A stretch of 64,000 bases of DNA from JAFGUB01 sp050305515 (GTDB lineage Bacteria; Campylobacterota; Campylobacteria; Campylobacterales; Sulfurimonadaceae): NCBI GenBank assembly GCA_050305515.1, contig JBNLFL010000034.1:78494-142493 (forward strand). The letters run 5' to 3'. Numbering within the stretch: the stretch's first letter is position 1; every line of letters starts with the position of its first letter. A program made the position numbers and the translations under genes. The notes under the pieces were generated by a model, which searched no databases, was not told where the DNA came from, and worked only from the letters and a program-made list of their open reading frames with translations. Of this stretch, positions 1 through 8,614 are shown in pieces.

Positions 1-275
1 CATGACGCCAGTAAAATGGCAGTCGTGGATGAGATGTTAAAACTGCCGCTTTTATCCCCGCCCGTGCCTACCACATCGATCAGACGACTCTTGAGACGCG
101 GTTCTACATGTAAGGCAATAGCATGCGAACGCATCACGCTCGCAGCCGCCGCAATAACCTCAATCGGGGTCTGTGCATCGGGCTTGTATGCAATTAGAAA
201 CTCCCGCATCTGCGTGTCATCCATCTCGTGATTAAACAGTCGCTCAAATGCGTTTTTAGCCTCTTCAAAAGTCAT
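1..275 (-). CDS. trpD: Anthranilate phosphoribosyltransferase, N-terminal part (runs off window)
   Basis: Second step of tryptophan synthesis: transfers phosphoribose from PRPP to anthranilate. Only the first 91 codons are present; the rest lies beyond base 1. Seen: the helical N-terminal domain, then the PRPP-loop signature VGTGGDKSGSFNIS at about residues 73-86, typical of TrpD. The ATG overlaps the stop of the upstream S4 gene by four bases (ATGA), so the two are probably translationally coupled. A one-mismatch copy of the TTACATGTAA palindrome (104-113) encodes Leu-His-Val. Thymidine phosphorylase shares the fold, but the GTGGD...FNIS pattern favours TrpD. Confidence 0.85.
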   Translation of the reverse strand, partial: MTFEEAKNAFERLFNHEMDDTQMREFLIAYKPDAQTPIEVIAAAASVMRSHAIALHVEPRLKSRLIDVVGTGGDKSGSFNISSTTAILLAS

Positions 276-520
276 ACTATCTCCTCAATGTACTCATGCT
301 GCTGGGATTTTGGTGTGGATTTGGTTTCGGGAAGTTTCAAAATCCGGTACTGTTTTTCACCGGAAAGGTACACCAGGGTGATTCTGTCACCGACGGCGAC
401 ATTCTTGCTGGGCTTCACAACGATGTCATTGATTTTGACCACACCGTTTTGAAGCATGTCCTGGGCGATGGAACGCCGTTTTGTCAGATTGACGGCATTA
501 AGAAACTTGTCGATACGCAC
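272..520 (-). CDS. Small S4-domain RNA-binding protein (HslR/YlmH-like)
   Basis: About 82 residues, nearly all one S4 RNA-binding domain: RIDKFLNAVNLTKRR, then GVVKINDIVVKPSKNV and the VGDRITL turn. Such free-standing S4 proteins bind structured RNA, for example HslR on stalled 50S subunits; the exact role here is inferred. I chose the GTG start at 518-520 because GGGAG lies five bases upstream. A TTG six codons further out is in frame but leaves a non-family extension. The gene overlaps trpD by four bases. A TACAAT -10 box on the minus strand (549-554) may serve both genes. Confidence 0.75.
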   Translation of the reverse strand: MRIDKFLNAVNLTKRRSIAQDMLQNGVVKINDIVVKPSKNVAVGDRITLVYLSGEKQYRILKLPETKSTPKSQQHEYIEEIV

Positions 521-612
521 AGCGACTCCCTGCAGCAAAATTTGACTTATTGTAGGAAAATATTGCTTTAGGGGCGCTAATTTATAGAAGTTGGAACGGG
601 AGTTGCGTCTTT

Positions 613-3462
613 TTAGAGATAATCTTCAATCGTCTCAAGAACCCGCTTGAGGTGTTCCTGATAGTTTTTCATCAGCAGCGAATAGTTGCTCTGGCTTTCA
701 CGTATAAAAGCATCTTCAAGTGCAGCCGCGGATTCAGAAAGCTTATAAGCACCGATATTTCCGGAAACACCCTTGATATCATGAGCGAACTGTTTGCCGT
801 CACGGTAGCGTTTCTCTTCCGCTATGGCCTGAAGTACCTGTACCGAATCACTGTACATCTCTCTGAAATCTTCCAGCAGTGCCGCATAGAGTTCTTTATC
901 ACCGCCACAGCGCTCCACACCGTCTTCAAAAATCACGATACTCGAAACACTCTGTTCCGGCTCTGCCGCCGGTTTGACCGTTTCCTTGAGCGTTTCTTCA
1001 ACAGGTTCATCAAAAATGGTCTCGGCTTCCTCAACCGATGGGTTTGCTTCTTCTGATGGAACTTTCGGTTCTTCTACCTCGCTTTGCGGCTGATATGAAA
1101 CGCTAGCCGTGTTCTTGTAAAGAATGTCGAGTAACTTCTGATACAGAATCTCTACATTCAGCGGTTTACCGATATATCCCTGCATGCCACAGGAGATGGC
1201 GTGCTCGATTTCATCTTCCATGGCGTTGGCAGTCAGGGCAATAATGGGAATGCCATCGTATGCCCGGTACTCCCGAATCAGCCTGCTCGCCTCGTATCCA
1301 TCCATGACCGGCATGCTGATATCCATAAAAATCAGATCAAAATCCGAATTTTTATGAAGCATGTCAATCGCTTCGCGCCCATTTTCCACCATAGTCAGTA
1401 CGATACCGCTGCCGTCAAGCAGACCGCTGAGTACCCGCTGGTTGATCTCGTTGTCTTCCGCGACAAGAACCTTTTTGCCGCTGAGTACTTTCAGATCATC
1501 TCTGGAAATTTTTCTGTTTTTGTCATTAAGCGCCTGTTTCTCACCGTAGAGTTCGAGAATAATATTGAAAACGCTCTGCTGATTGAACGGTTTGAGAAGA
1601 TAACGGTCAATCTCTTTGACACGATACTGGCTGTTGGTCGTCTGATTAAAGAGGCTTTCTATCAAAACGATCTTGATCATACGCTCTTTCTTAAGCTCGG
1701 CGATCCGTTTGATGGCATATTTTGAAAGTTTCTGTTCATCAATCAAAAGGATATCGACAGGTACCTCTTCCAGTAGGACGCCGGCCTCTTCGAGAATCGG
1801 CATGGTGTGTACTTCGTAATGGAAATACTCCAGCATTTTGCTTAGCGCGCTGAGGGATTTTGTATTGGTATCGATAATCAGGGCACGTTTGCCCATGAGA
1901 CTTTTTGACGGCAGCCGGTAATGGCGTTTATTGCCGCCATCACGCAGTTCCAGTTCGATGCTGAATATGAAATGGCTGCCTTTGCCATACTGGCTCTCAA
2001 CCCGAATTCCGCCGCCCATCTTCTCAATAAGCTGCTTCGAAATGGAAAGACCGAGTCCCGTACCGCCATAAATACGGCTGGTCGAATCATCTGCCTGAGA
2101 GAACGATTTGAATAGCTTGTTCATCTGGTCATGCGTCATACCGATTCCGGTATCACTGACCTTGAATTCCAGCAGTACCTTCTCTTCATCCTGAGAAATT
2201 TTCTGGATATGCAGATCGATCTCACCGGTTTTCGTAAATTTTACGGCATTGCCGAGCAGATTGATAAGGACCTGACCTACACGCAGCGGATCACCGATCA
2301 ACTGGGAAGGCACTCCTTTTTCGATATCAAAAATAAGCTCCAGGCCTTTGTTTTTAGCCTTGATGGAAACCATGTTGGATACATGATCGAGAACATCGTT
2401 GAGATTAAAAGAGACCTGTTCAATCTTTAACTCACCGGCATCCATTTTAGAGAGGTCAAGAATATCATTGATGATTTCAAGAAGCAGCTCGCCGGACTGC
2501 TTGATTTTGACAATATTATCATGCTGCAGACGGCTCAGATCACTTTGAAGAACAATATGGCTTAACCCGATAATGGCATTCATGGGTGTTCGCAGTTCAT
2601 GGCTTATTTTAGCCATGAAAAGCTCTTTTTGAACAATATCGTCCCGGCAGGAAAGAATTTCTTTGCTGATTCGGTTGTTGCGCGCTTCAAGCCGTTTGTT
2701 CTCTTTGCGGGAGAGGAACAGAAGAATCATCGCTATCACCAGAAGCAGCAGTGTCAGAGCAAACAGTATAGGCCAGGTATATCCTGAAAAGATTTCCGAC
2801 GATTCCGTCTTTTCAAGACGCTCCGCAAGTTCCGGAGCATGGGGAAGCGTCTCATTCACTAAAGATGCAGCTGATGAAGATGCTTCCGAAGCACTCTTTT
2901 GCAACTGCTCTGCCGGAGGCTCCTGACGTATCGGTTCGTCTGCCGTTTTTTTTGCGGGAGCCGGTTCCTGAACAATCTCCTGAATGGTAATTTCAGGCTG
3001 AAGCAGTGTTTTTTCCGGAACCTCACTCTCAAGTGTTTTTATGATTTTAGAGGGAGTTTTTTTCGGTTTTTCCTTTGGTGCCGCTACGGGCTCTTTGACA
3101 AGAGGCTTTTTGTCCGGCTGCTTTACTTCCGCAGGCGGCGAAATACGGTTGACAAATGCATCTTTATGTTTTTCCCGAACAACATCCAATACATCCTGAA
3201 GCACATTTCTGTCAGTAAAAGGTTCAACCGAAAGAATAAAAAAATCACCTGACGGACGTGCGACAAATTCAAAACCGTAATGCTGCTGAAGGGTTGCGAT
3301 ATGATCATTTGCAGAGACATATTCATTTAGAAGTTTGAGGGCCGCATCGGCATCGGATTGCGACAGGTAACTGGCTACAACGATTTTTCGAAGGTATCCC
3401 TCTGCTTCAAGAGCTTGGAAGAAAAATAAAAAAATGAAAAGAAACGCCGTAAATTTTTTCAT
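613..3462 (-). CDS. Hybrid sensor histidine kinase: SPOR-like periplasmic domain, TM, HisKA, HATPase, two REC, Hpt
   Basis: 949-residue BarA-type phosphorelay protein. A signal peptide or TM (residues 1-20) leads to a periplasmic SPOR-like fold (about 23-107, ending in DFFILSVEPFTDR), then a Pro/Glu-rich linker (about 108-220) and a TM helix (229-250). HisKA follows with phospho-acceptor His288 (ISHELRTP), then HATPase_c (NLLGNAVKF, GGTGLGLSI). The first receiver looks degenerate (LLIDEQ). The second is canonical (VLVAEDNEINQ, FMDISMPVMDG). A C-terminal Hpt has His894 (AHDIKGVSGNIG). An internal relay His to Asp to His is therefore possible. It is the last gene of a minus-strand signalling run, and the upstream REC-HD-GYP gene is a plausible output partner. 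The SPOR assignment is from pattern only. Confidence 0.88.
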   Translation of the reverse strand: MKKFTAFLFIFLFFFQALEAEGYLRKIVVASYLSQSDADAALKLLNEYVSANDHIATLQQHYGFEFVARPSGDFFILSVEPFTDRNVLQDVLDVVREKHKDAFVNRISPPAEVKQPDKKPLVKEPVAAPKEKPKKTPSKIIKTLESEVPEKTLLQPEITIQEIVQEPAPAKKTADEPIRQEPPAEQLQKSASEASSSAASLVNETLPHAPELAERLEKTESSEIFSGYTWPILFALTLLLLVIAMILLFLSRKENKRLEARNNRISKEILSCRDDIVQKELFMAKISHELRTPMNAIIGLSHIVLQSDLSRLQHDNIVKIKQSGELLLEIINDILDLSKMDAGELKIEQVSFNLNDVLDHVSNMVSIKAKNKGLELIFDIEKGVPSQLIGDPLRVGQVLINLLGNAVKFTKTGEIDLHIQKISQDEEKVLLEFKVSDTGIGMTHDQMNKLFKSFSQADDSTSRIYGGTGLGLSISKQLIEKMGGGIRVESQYGKGSHFIFSIELELRDGGNKRHYRLPSKSLMGKRALIIDTNTKSLSALSKMLEYFHYEVHTMPILEEAGVLLEEVPVDILLIDEQKLSKYAIKRIAELKKERMIKIVLIESLFNQTTNSQYRVKEIDRYLLKPFNQQSVFNIILELYGEKQALNDKNRKISRDDLKVLSGKKVLVAEDNEINQRVLSGLLDGSGIVLTMVENGREAIDMLHKNSDFDLIFMDISMPVMDGYEASRLIREYRAYDGIPIIALTANAMEDEIEHAISCGMQGYIGKPLNVEILYQKLLDILYKNTASVSYQPQSEVEEPKVPSEEANPSVEEAETIFDEPVEETLKETVKPAAEPEQSVSSIVIFEDGVERCGGDKELYAALLEDFREMYSDSVQVLQAIAEEKRYRDGKQFAHDIKGVSGNIGAYKLSESAAALEDAFIRESQSNYSLLMKNYQEHLKRVLETIEDYL

Positions 3463-3503
3463 GTCAAAAGTGATTCTCTGTGATAAGTTGGACCATTATA
3501 GTA

Positions 3504-5000
3504 TCATAAATTTTCTATATCTTGTAATATCTTTGTGACAATCTTCTCCTCAAGCGGATAGGTGTGAATACTGACATCAACACCATCGCTCAAAAGCGCC
3601 ATAATACGCTTTTGAAACGGTTCGATAGCTATCGCTTTATCGGAAAGAATCACAAAATCATCACCGTGAACACGAAAGGCCAGCGCCCCGTCAAGCAGTT
3701 CCGTGATCGTAGTGCCGATACTTCGCAGCAGTATGTCACCGCATTCCCATCCCATCTTTTCATTAAAAGAACTGAAATGGTGTAGATAAATTGTCGTTAT
3801 TATCGTATAGTGTACTTCTCTGGAATTTTGCCTTAGTATTACTTCCAGATAATTTCTGTTATGCACGCCGGAGACCGTATCACGATAAAAATAGGCGAAG
3901 CGCTCTTTTTCGAGATCACTTTGCGGCAGCTGATTGATGCTTGCGTCAATCGTGACATGCTGCAGTACCTCCAGGGCAGCATCTACCACTTCGGGATGGA
4001 ATTGCTGCTCGCGCAACAGTTTGATCTCGGCTATCGCCTCCGCAACGCTTTTCCTGCCCTTGTAAATACGATTGGTGGTCATGGCGTCAAAAGCATCTGC
4101 AACAATCATGATCCGGGAGAGCTCCGGAATAGCCTCCGCTTTCAAACCTTCGGGATAGCCGGTACCGTCATAACGTTCATGGTGATAGCGGATGATCTCG
4201 GCGACACGCTGAAACATGGGAATCTTGTTCAACAGGGCAAATCCCGTTTTGACATGTTCCTGAATCAAAGCGTACTCTACTTCATTGAGCTTCTGCGGAT
4301 TGAGCAAAATGGAATCAGGCGTTGCGATTTTTCCCAGATCGTGCAAGATTCCTGCCTGATAGAGCAGATTACATGTAGAGGTGTCGTATCCCATCTGCTT
4401 GGCGATCCGGACACAATAGCTTGCCACACGCTGTGAATGTCCCGCCGTATAGGTGTCACGATCTTCGATCATTTCAACCATGGAGCGCAGGGTCATGTCA
4501 TAATCGGCCACCCGTTCCTTCTGCAACTTTTCCAGAGCATCGGTTTTCTCCTTGACCATACTCTCAAGCTGCTCTTTATAGCGCTCGTTTTCCCGGAATA
4601 CATGTAATTTATAAACGATTTTATAGAGCTCCTGAGTGATAACATCATAATTGATCGGCTTGAGCAAATAGCCGCTGACACCCAGTGATATCGCTTCGGA
4701 AAGATAATTGAAATCGCTAAACGCGGAGACAACCAGCAGTTCCTGCTGCGGATTGATCTGCTTCATTCCACGGGCCATTTCAATACCATCCATAACGGGC
4801 ATGGAAATATCGGTAATGACAATATCATAGGCTCCTGTACGATAGCGTTCCAAACCTTCTACACCGTCTCCAGCTACAATCACCTCTTTAAAAATTTTTG
4901 AAAAATATACTCCGAGTTTTTCACGAATATCCGAATCGTCATCAACAAGGAGTACCCGCATCTTGCTGCCAAGTTCTTTAAGCGCAACTATCGCACTCAT
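3504..5000 (-). CDS. Response regulator with HD-GYP c-di-GMP phosphodiesterase and degenerate GGDEF tail
   Basis: 498 residues. Receiver domain with phospho-acceptor Asp64 (VITDISMPVMDG) and switch Lys in LLKPIN; coiled-coil linker about 130-165; HD-GYP domain with HD at 220-221 (GILHDLGK) and HHERYDGTGYP at 273-283, so hydrolysis of c-di-GMP is expected. The C-terminal part (about 365-498) has the GGDEF fold (DTVSGVHNRNYLE, MGWECGDILL) but VHGDDF replaces the GGDEF signature. It is probably not a cyclase and may be a sensory or dimerisation module. Met14 is an alternative start. Three bases separate it from the PAS kinase upstream, its likely phosphodonor. Confidence 0.88.
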   Translation of the reverse strand: MSAIVALKELGSKMRVLLVDDDSDIREKLGVYFSKIFKEVIVAGDGVEGLERYRTGAYDIVITDISMPVMDGIEMARGMKQINPQQELLVVSAFSDFNYLSEAISLGVSGYLLKPINYDVITQELYKIVYKLHVFRENERYKEQLESMVKEKTDALEKLQKERVADYDMTLRSMVEMIEDRDTYTAGHSQRVASYCVRIAKQMGYDTSTCNLLYQAGILHDLGKIATPDSILLNPQKLNEVEYALIQEHVKTGFALLNKIPMFQRVAEIIRYHHERYDGTGYPEGLKAEAIPELSRIMIVADAFDAMTTNRIYKGRKSVAEAIAEIKLLREQQFHPEVVDAALEVLQHVTIDASINQLPQSDLEKERFAYFYRDTVSGVHNRNYLEVILRQNSREVHYTIITTIYLHHFSSFNEKMGWECGDILLRSIGTTITELLDGALAFRVHGDDFVILSDKAIAIEPFQKRIMALLSDGVDVSIHTYPLEEKIVTKILQDIENL

Positions 5001-5003
5001 GAC

Positions 5004-7853
5004 CTACACTTCTCCCAATGGCAGAATGATTTTGAAACAGGTACCGGTATCATGGTTCATAACTTCGATGCGCCCTTTGAGATGCTGTTCTACGATAATT
5101 TTTGAAATATAAAGTCCAAGTCCCGTACCGTTGATATCGCCTTTGGTCGAAAAATATGGATCAAATATCTGAGGCAGAATTCCCTTGTCGATACCGCCGC
5201 CGTTATCACAAATGTTGAAAGAAACTTCCTGCTCTGAATAGGTAATTTCTACCCATATCCGACGATCACCGCGTCGATGATCGGCAACCGCTTCTTTAGC
5301 ATTTTTGATTAAATTAATAAAGACCTGAAGTAACTCCCTTGAATAGGTGTATAGAGGTACTCCTTCCGTACAATGGATCTCAAGCTCTATCTGATTGTTC
5401 TGCAGGCTTTTTCCCATCATTTTCTCAGCTTCCTGAATGATAGCGGACGGACTTATCGCTTCACGTTCTTTATCGGGTCTGAAAAAATTCCTGAAATCAT
5501 CAATTGTCTGCGAAAGGTATTGGGTCTGGCGGATGATATCGTACGCTTCTTCTTTAAAAGCTTCAGGATCAACTTCTCCCAGATCGATGTCGGCAATCAT
5601 GTTATTGGCACCCATGGCGATAACCGTAATAGGCTGACGCCACTGATGCGCTATCATACCGATCATCTCGCCCATGGCAGCATGGCGGGATTGTGCCACC
5701 ATCAATTTTTCATTCTCGCGGATTTTCTGCTGATCCAGATAACTCTGGGTCACATCGACAAGTACCAAACCAAGATATGGCATGCTTTCACGATGCTTGA
5801 TACAAAACCCCATCGTCCTGAAATAAAGCTGCTGCCCCTGCAGATCGAAAAAGGTCTGTATCTCGTCGCACATTCCCTCTCGCAGTACTTTTAGATCAAA
5901 ACTCCGGGTTTGCTCCAATGCTTCTGGTGAGAGCAGATCGGCGGCAGTTTTGCCTACAACCTCCTGTGTGCCGAAAAAATCACTGACTCTGCTGTTGGCA
6001 TAGATGATAATACCCTTGTCATCTTTGATGAGCACACTCGCCGGAAGATGATTCATAAAAAGTTCAAACATCTCTTCGCTCTCGCGAAGCTTCTGTTCCA
6101 GCGCTTTAAGTGCGGTAATATCGGTATGGAAACCTACCATACGCACCGCTTTTCCCTCTGTGTTACGAATCGTCTGGCCCCGATCGAGGATCCAGACCCA
6201 GTGACCATCGCGATGCCGTAAACGATGAACATTTTCATAGAGCGTACCGCTCTCATGGCTCTGTTTAATAGCGGACACTGCTGCATCATAATCATCCGGA
6301 TGCACCCGACTGCTCCAGTTTTCCAGTATGTTTGAAAGTTCTTCGTCATGATACCCCAGCATCTCTTTCCAGCGTGGTGAAAAATAGATATCATTGGTTT
6401 CAAGATCCCAATCCCACAACCCGTCCATCGTTCCGTTGACAGCATAATTAAGGCGTTCACGCAGCACATCGAGTTCACTTCGGGTCTGCATCTCCTGCGT
6501 GCGATCTTCATAAATAACCACCAGTTCGCCGCTTGGAAGTTTATAGGCGTAATTTTCACGCCATCCTTCCAGCCTATCATCTTTATAACAGGTGATCGGA
6601 AATTCTTTTGCCTCACCGCTCTGCCACACCTGTGAAAAATAATCAAGAATACCCGTCTCAACCGCCATGGGAAAAACATCAGTAATTTTTTTGCCCAACA
6701 TTTCGCTGCGATCGAGTTTCTCAATCTCTTCACATTGGCGATTGACATGTCGGAAAATAAAATCTTTCCCGTCATCAACCGCTTCATAAATCACAATGGC
6801 GCTTTTTGAATTTTGTATCAAAGCCTCGTAACGGACATTGTTCTCCTCGATTATATCAATCTGTTCGCTGTACAATGATGCCACGAACTCCTGATACGTT
6901 CTGATACGCCTGTCACTTCGGCGTACCAGCCACCACAAAATCAGTCCGAGAATGAGCATGATGGCAAAAACAGGTATGCCCTGCATCATACTATCCTGAT
7001 TCAGAAGACGAAAAATCAGGATTTTGACTTTTTCCTCTCCCGCAAAATCATTCAGCGTCATGACATAGGTACGATAGCGCTTCGATCCTGCCGTCACTTC
7101 ATTCCCGCTTTTCAAAAGCTCTACCGCGTGATAATGTTTCCAAATTGTTTCCACTTCGGGTGTCATCTCTGACTGCATTTGATAGTTACCGACCCGTACC
7201 GGACTCTCCATACCGGAAAGTTCTAATGAGTTTTCTTTAATAAACACAATACCGGTAACGCCATCAGTCTCTTTCACGGCATCAATGACAAAATCAGGGT
7301 GCAGTCCCAGCTCTATGGCACCAATATAATAATCATGATCAAAAACCGGGTAAATGATCCGATAGGTCGCCCCATAAAGCCCCGTCTCATATCCCGATAC
7401 CGTTTTATGCGTTTTATGAATGTAACGCAGCATCGGTCGCTTGAGTGCAATAGTGTCATCAAAATGTTCCGGTCGATGCATACGCAAGAGAGATGTGCCG
7501 TCGGCACGGTGAAACTGCAAGACGATAAGATGCGGTTCGAAATCCTGCATCTGCTTCCATTGAACACTCATATAACGGTAAAGAGCTTCACGTGATCCTT
7601 GACGCATCAGGCGAACTACTTCCGGAGTATCCGCAAGAATCTGCAAAATTTCTCCGTAACGCTGAATATCTTTGGTCACAATATGCTGCATACTCCGCTC
7701 AAGATGCAAAGAGAGCGTTTCAAAACGTTCACGTTCACTTAACCACTCCAGCATGCCGATTACAGTGATGACTCCCAATGAAAGCAGCACGAATGATATG
7801 AGAATATAGCGGATCAGATCGGTATTAAGCTCTCTGATTTGGTGGATTTTCAA
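5004..7853 (-). CDS. Membrane sensor histidine kinase with periplasmic sensor and several PAS domains
   Basis: 949 residues. TM1 about 13-35, a periplasmic Cache-like sensor, TM2 about 297-315, then a cytoplasmic series of PAS segments (a PAC-like RHRDGHWVW is visible), HisKA with AHQWRQP, and HATPase_c (NLIKNAKEAV, NGTGLGLYISK). The HWRQP-type HisKA and the IDDFRNFFRP segment are nearly repeated in the kinase at 10758-12914, so the two are paralogues. Start is TTG: it overlaps the preceding stop as TTGA and has GAGGAG eight bases upstream. It probably phosphorylates the REC-HD-GYP protein just downstream. Confidence 0.88.
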   Translation of the reverse strand: MKIHQIRELNTDLIRYILISFVLLSLGVITVIGMLEWLSERERFETLSLHLERSMQHIVTKDIQRYGEILQILADTPEVVRLMRQGSREALYRYMSVQWKQMQDFEPHLIVLQFHRADGTSLLRMHRPEHFDDTIALKRPMLRYIHKTHKTVSGYETGLYGATYRIIYPVFDHDYYIGAIELGLHPDFVIDAVKETDGVTGIVFIKENSLELSGMESPVRVGNYQMQSEMTPEVETIWKHYHAVELLKSGNEVTAGSKRYRTYVMTLNDFAGEEKVKILIFRLLNQDSMMQGIPVFAIMLILGLILWWLVRRSDRRIRTYQEFVASLYSEQIDIIEENNVRYEALIQNSKSAIVIYEAVDDGKDFIFRHVNRQCEEIEKLDRSEMLGKKITDVFPMAVETGILDYFSQVWQSGEAKEFPITCYKDDRLEGWRENYAYKLPSGELVVIYEDRTQEMQTRSELDVLRERLNYAVNGTMDGLWDWDLETNDIYFSPRWKEMLGYHDEELSNILENWSSRVHPDDYDAAVSAIKQSHESGTLYENVHRLRHRDGHWVWILDRGQTIRNTEGKAVRMVGFHTDITALKALEQKLRESEEMFELFMNHLPASVLIKDDKGIIIYANSRVSDFFGTQEVVGKTAADLLSPEALEQTRSFDLKVLREGMCDEIQTFFDLQGQQLYFRTMGFCIKHRESMPYLGLVLVDVTQSYLDQQKIRENEKLMVAQSRHAAMGEMIGMIAHQWRQPITVIAMGANNMIADIDLGEVDPEAFKEEAYDIIRQTQYLSQTIDDFRNFFRPDKEREAISPSAIIQEAEKMMGKSLQNNQIELEIHCTEGVPLYTYSRELLQVFINLIKNAKEAVADHRRGDRRIWVEITYSEQEVSFNICDNGGGIDKGILPQIFDPYFSTKGDINGTGLGLYISKIIVEQHLKGRIEVMNHDTGTCFKIILPLGEV

Positions 7854-8614
7854 GGATAAAGCTCCTCAATCAGATCCGATCCGCAACGCAGTTCATCAAG
7901 CCACGACAAAAATATTTCAACATTTTCTTCGGTAAAGAGCGCACCATGCTGCGGCGCAATCATAGTAACGGGATAACGGCGGACCGTCTCTACCCACGCA
8001 CGCAAAAGCCGGTTGGAACCCATATAGCGGCGGTGAAACCCTTCAAGAAAAGGTCGATGCTTTTTAAAGTCACCAACCTCTTTGTAGAGCTCCTGCGGTG
8101 GTACGATTGCCGCACCGATATCACCGCTGAAAAGAATCTTCGAACGGCTGTCATAAAGCGAGAAGTTTCCAGGAGAATGCAGAAAGTGTGCCGGCAGAAA
8201 ATGCAGGGCATCCGATCCGAATGCAATTTTGGCACCTTTGTCTTCCAAAGGCAGGATCCGGTCCATATCCATAAATCCGTAATGGCTCATAAAGCGCACC
8301 CAAAGTTTGGACAGCACAAATTTTGCCGGTGTCGCCACGCTCCACTCCGTAATCGAACCCGCGACATCAGGGTCTTGATGCGAGAAGAAGATATATTTCA
8401 GCTGATCAAGTGGAAGATAACGTTCCACTGCTTCGCTAATCTCGTAAAAAATGGCTGCCGAACCGGGATCGATGAGAATCCCGCTGCCGTTTTGAACAAT
8501 CAGAAACTGATTGACCGAAAGGAATGAATCTTCGGCAGTTTCGTCATCGAAACTGAACATAATGCATTTGTGGCTGCCGTTATCGTAGAGTACGCGTTCT
8601 TTGTTAGTTTCCAT
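7850..8614 (-). CDS. Di-iron metallo-beta-lactamase-fold protein (ODP-type oxygen-binding/sensing)
   Basis: 254 residues, one MBL domain of the flavodiiron/ODP branch without the flavodoxin part. Metal ligands fall where flavodiiron proteins have them: His79-x-Asp81-x-Asp83 (SHQDPDVAG), His146 (LHSPGN), Asp165 (FSGDIG) and His223 (APQHG). Asp81 takes the place of the usual Glu, conservatively. ODP proteins are known to bind dioxygen and occur with signalling genes. The gene overlaps the kinase downstream and the REC-PilZ gene upstream, so a role as oxygen or redox input to this cluster is inferred. AAGGA precedes the ATG. A hydrolase role cannot be excluded. Confidence 0.8.
   Translation of the reverse strand: METNKERVLYDNGSHKCIMFSFDDETAEDSFLSVNQFLIVQNGSGILIDPGSAAIFYEISEAVERYLPLDQLKYIFFSHQDPDVAGSITEWSVATPAKFVLSKLWVRFMSHYGFMDMDRILPLEDKGAKIAFGSDALHFLPAHFLHSPGNFSLYDSRSKILFSGDIGAAIVPPQELYKEVGDFKKHRPFLEGFHRRYMGSNRLLRAWVETVRRYPVTMIAPQHGALFTEENVEIFLSWLDELRCGSDLIEELYP

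Noticed and set aside
613..7853. Two kinases of exactly 949 residues
   Set aside because: Domain layouts differ completely (hybrid/Hpt versus multi-PAS); equal length is coincidence.
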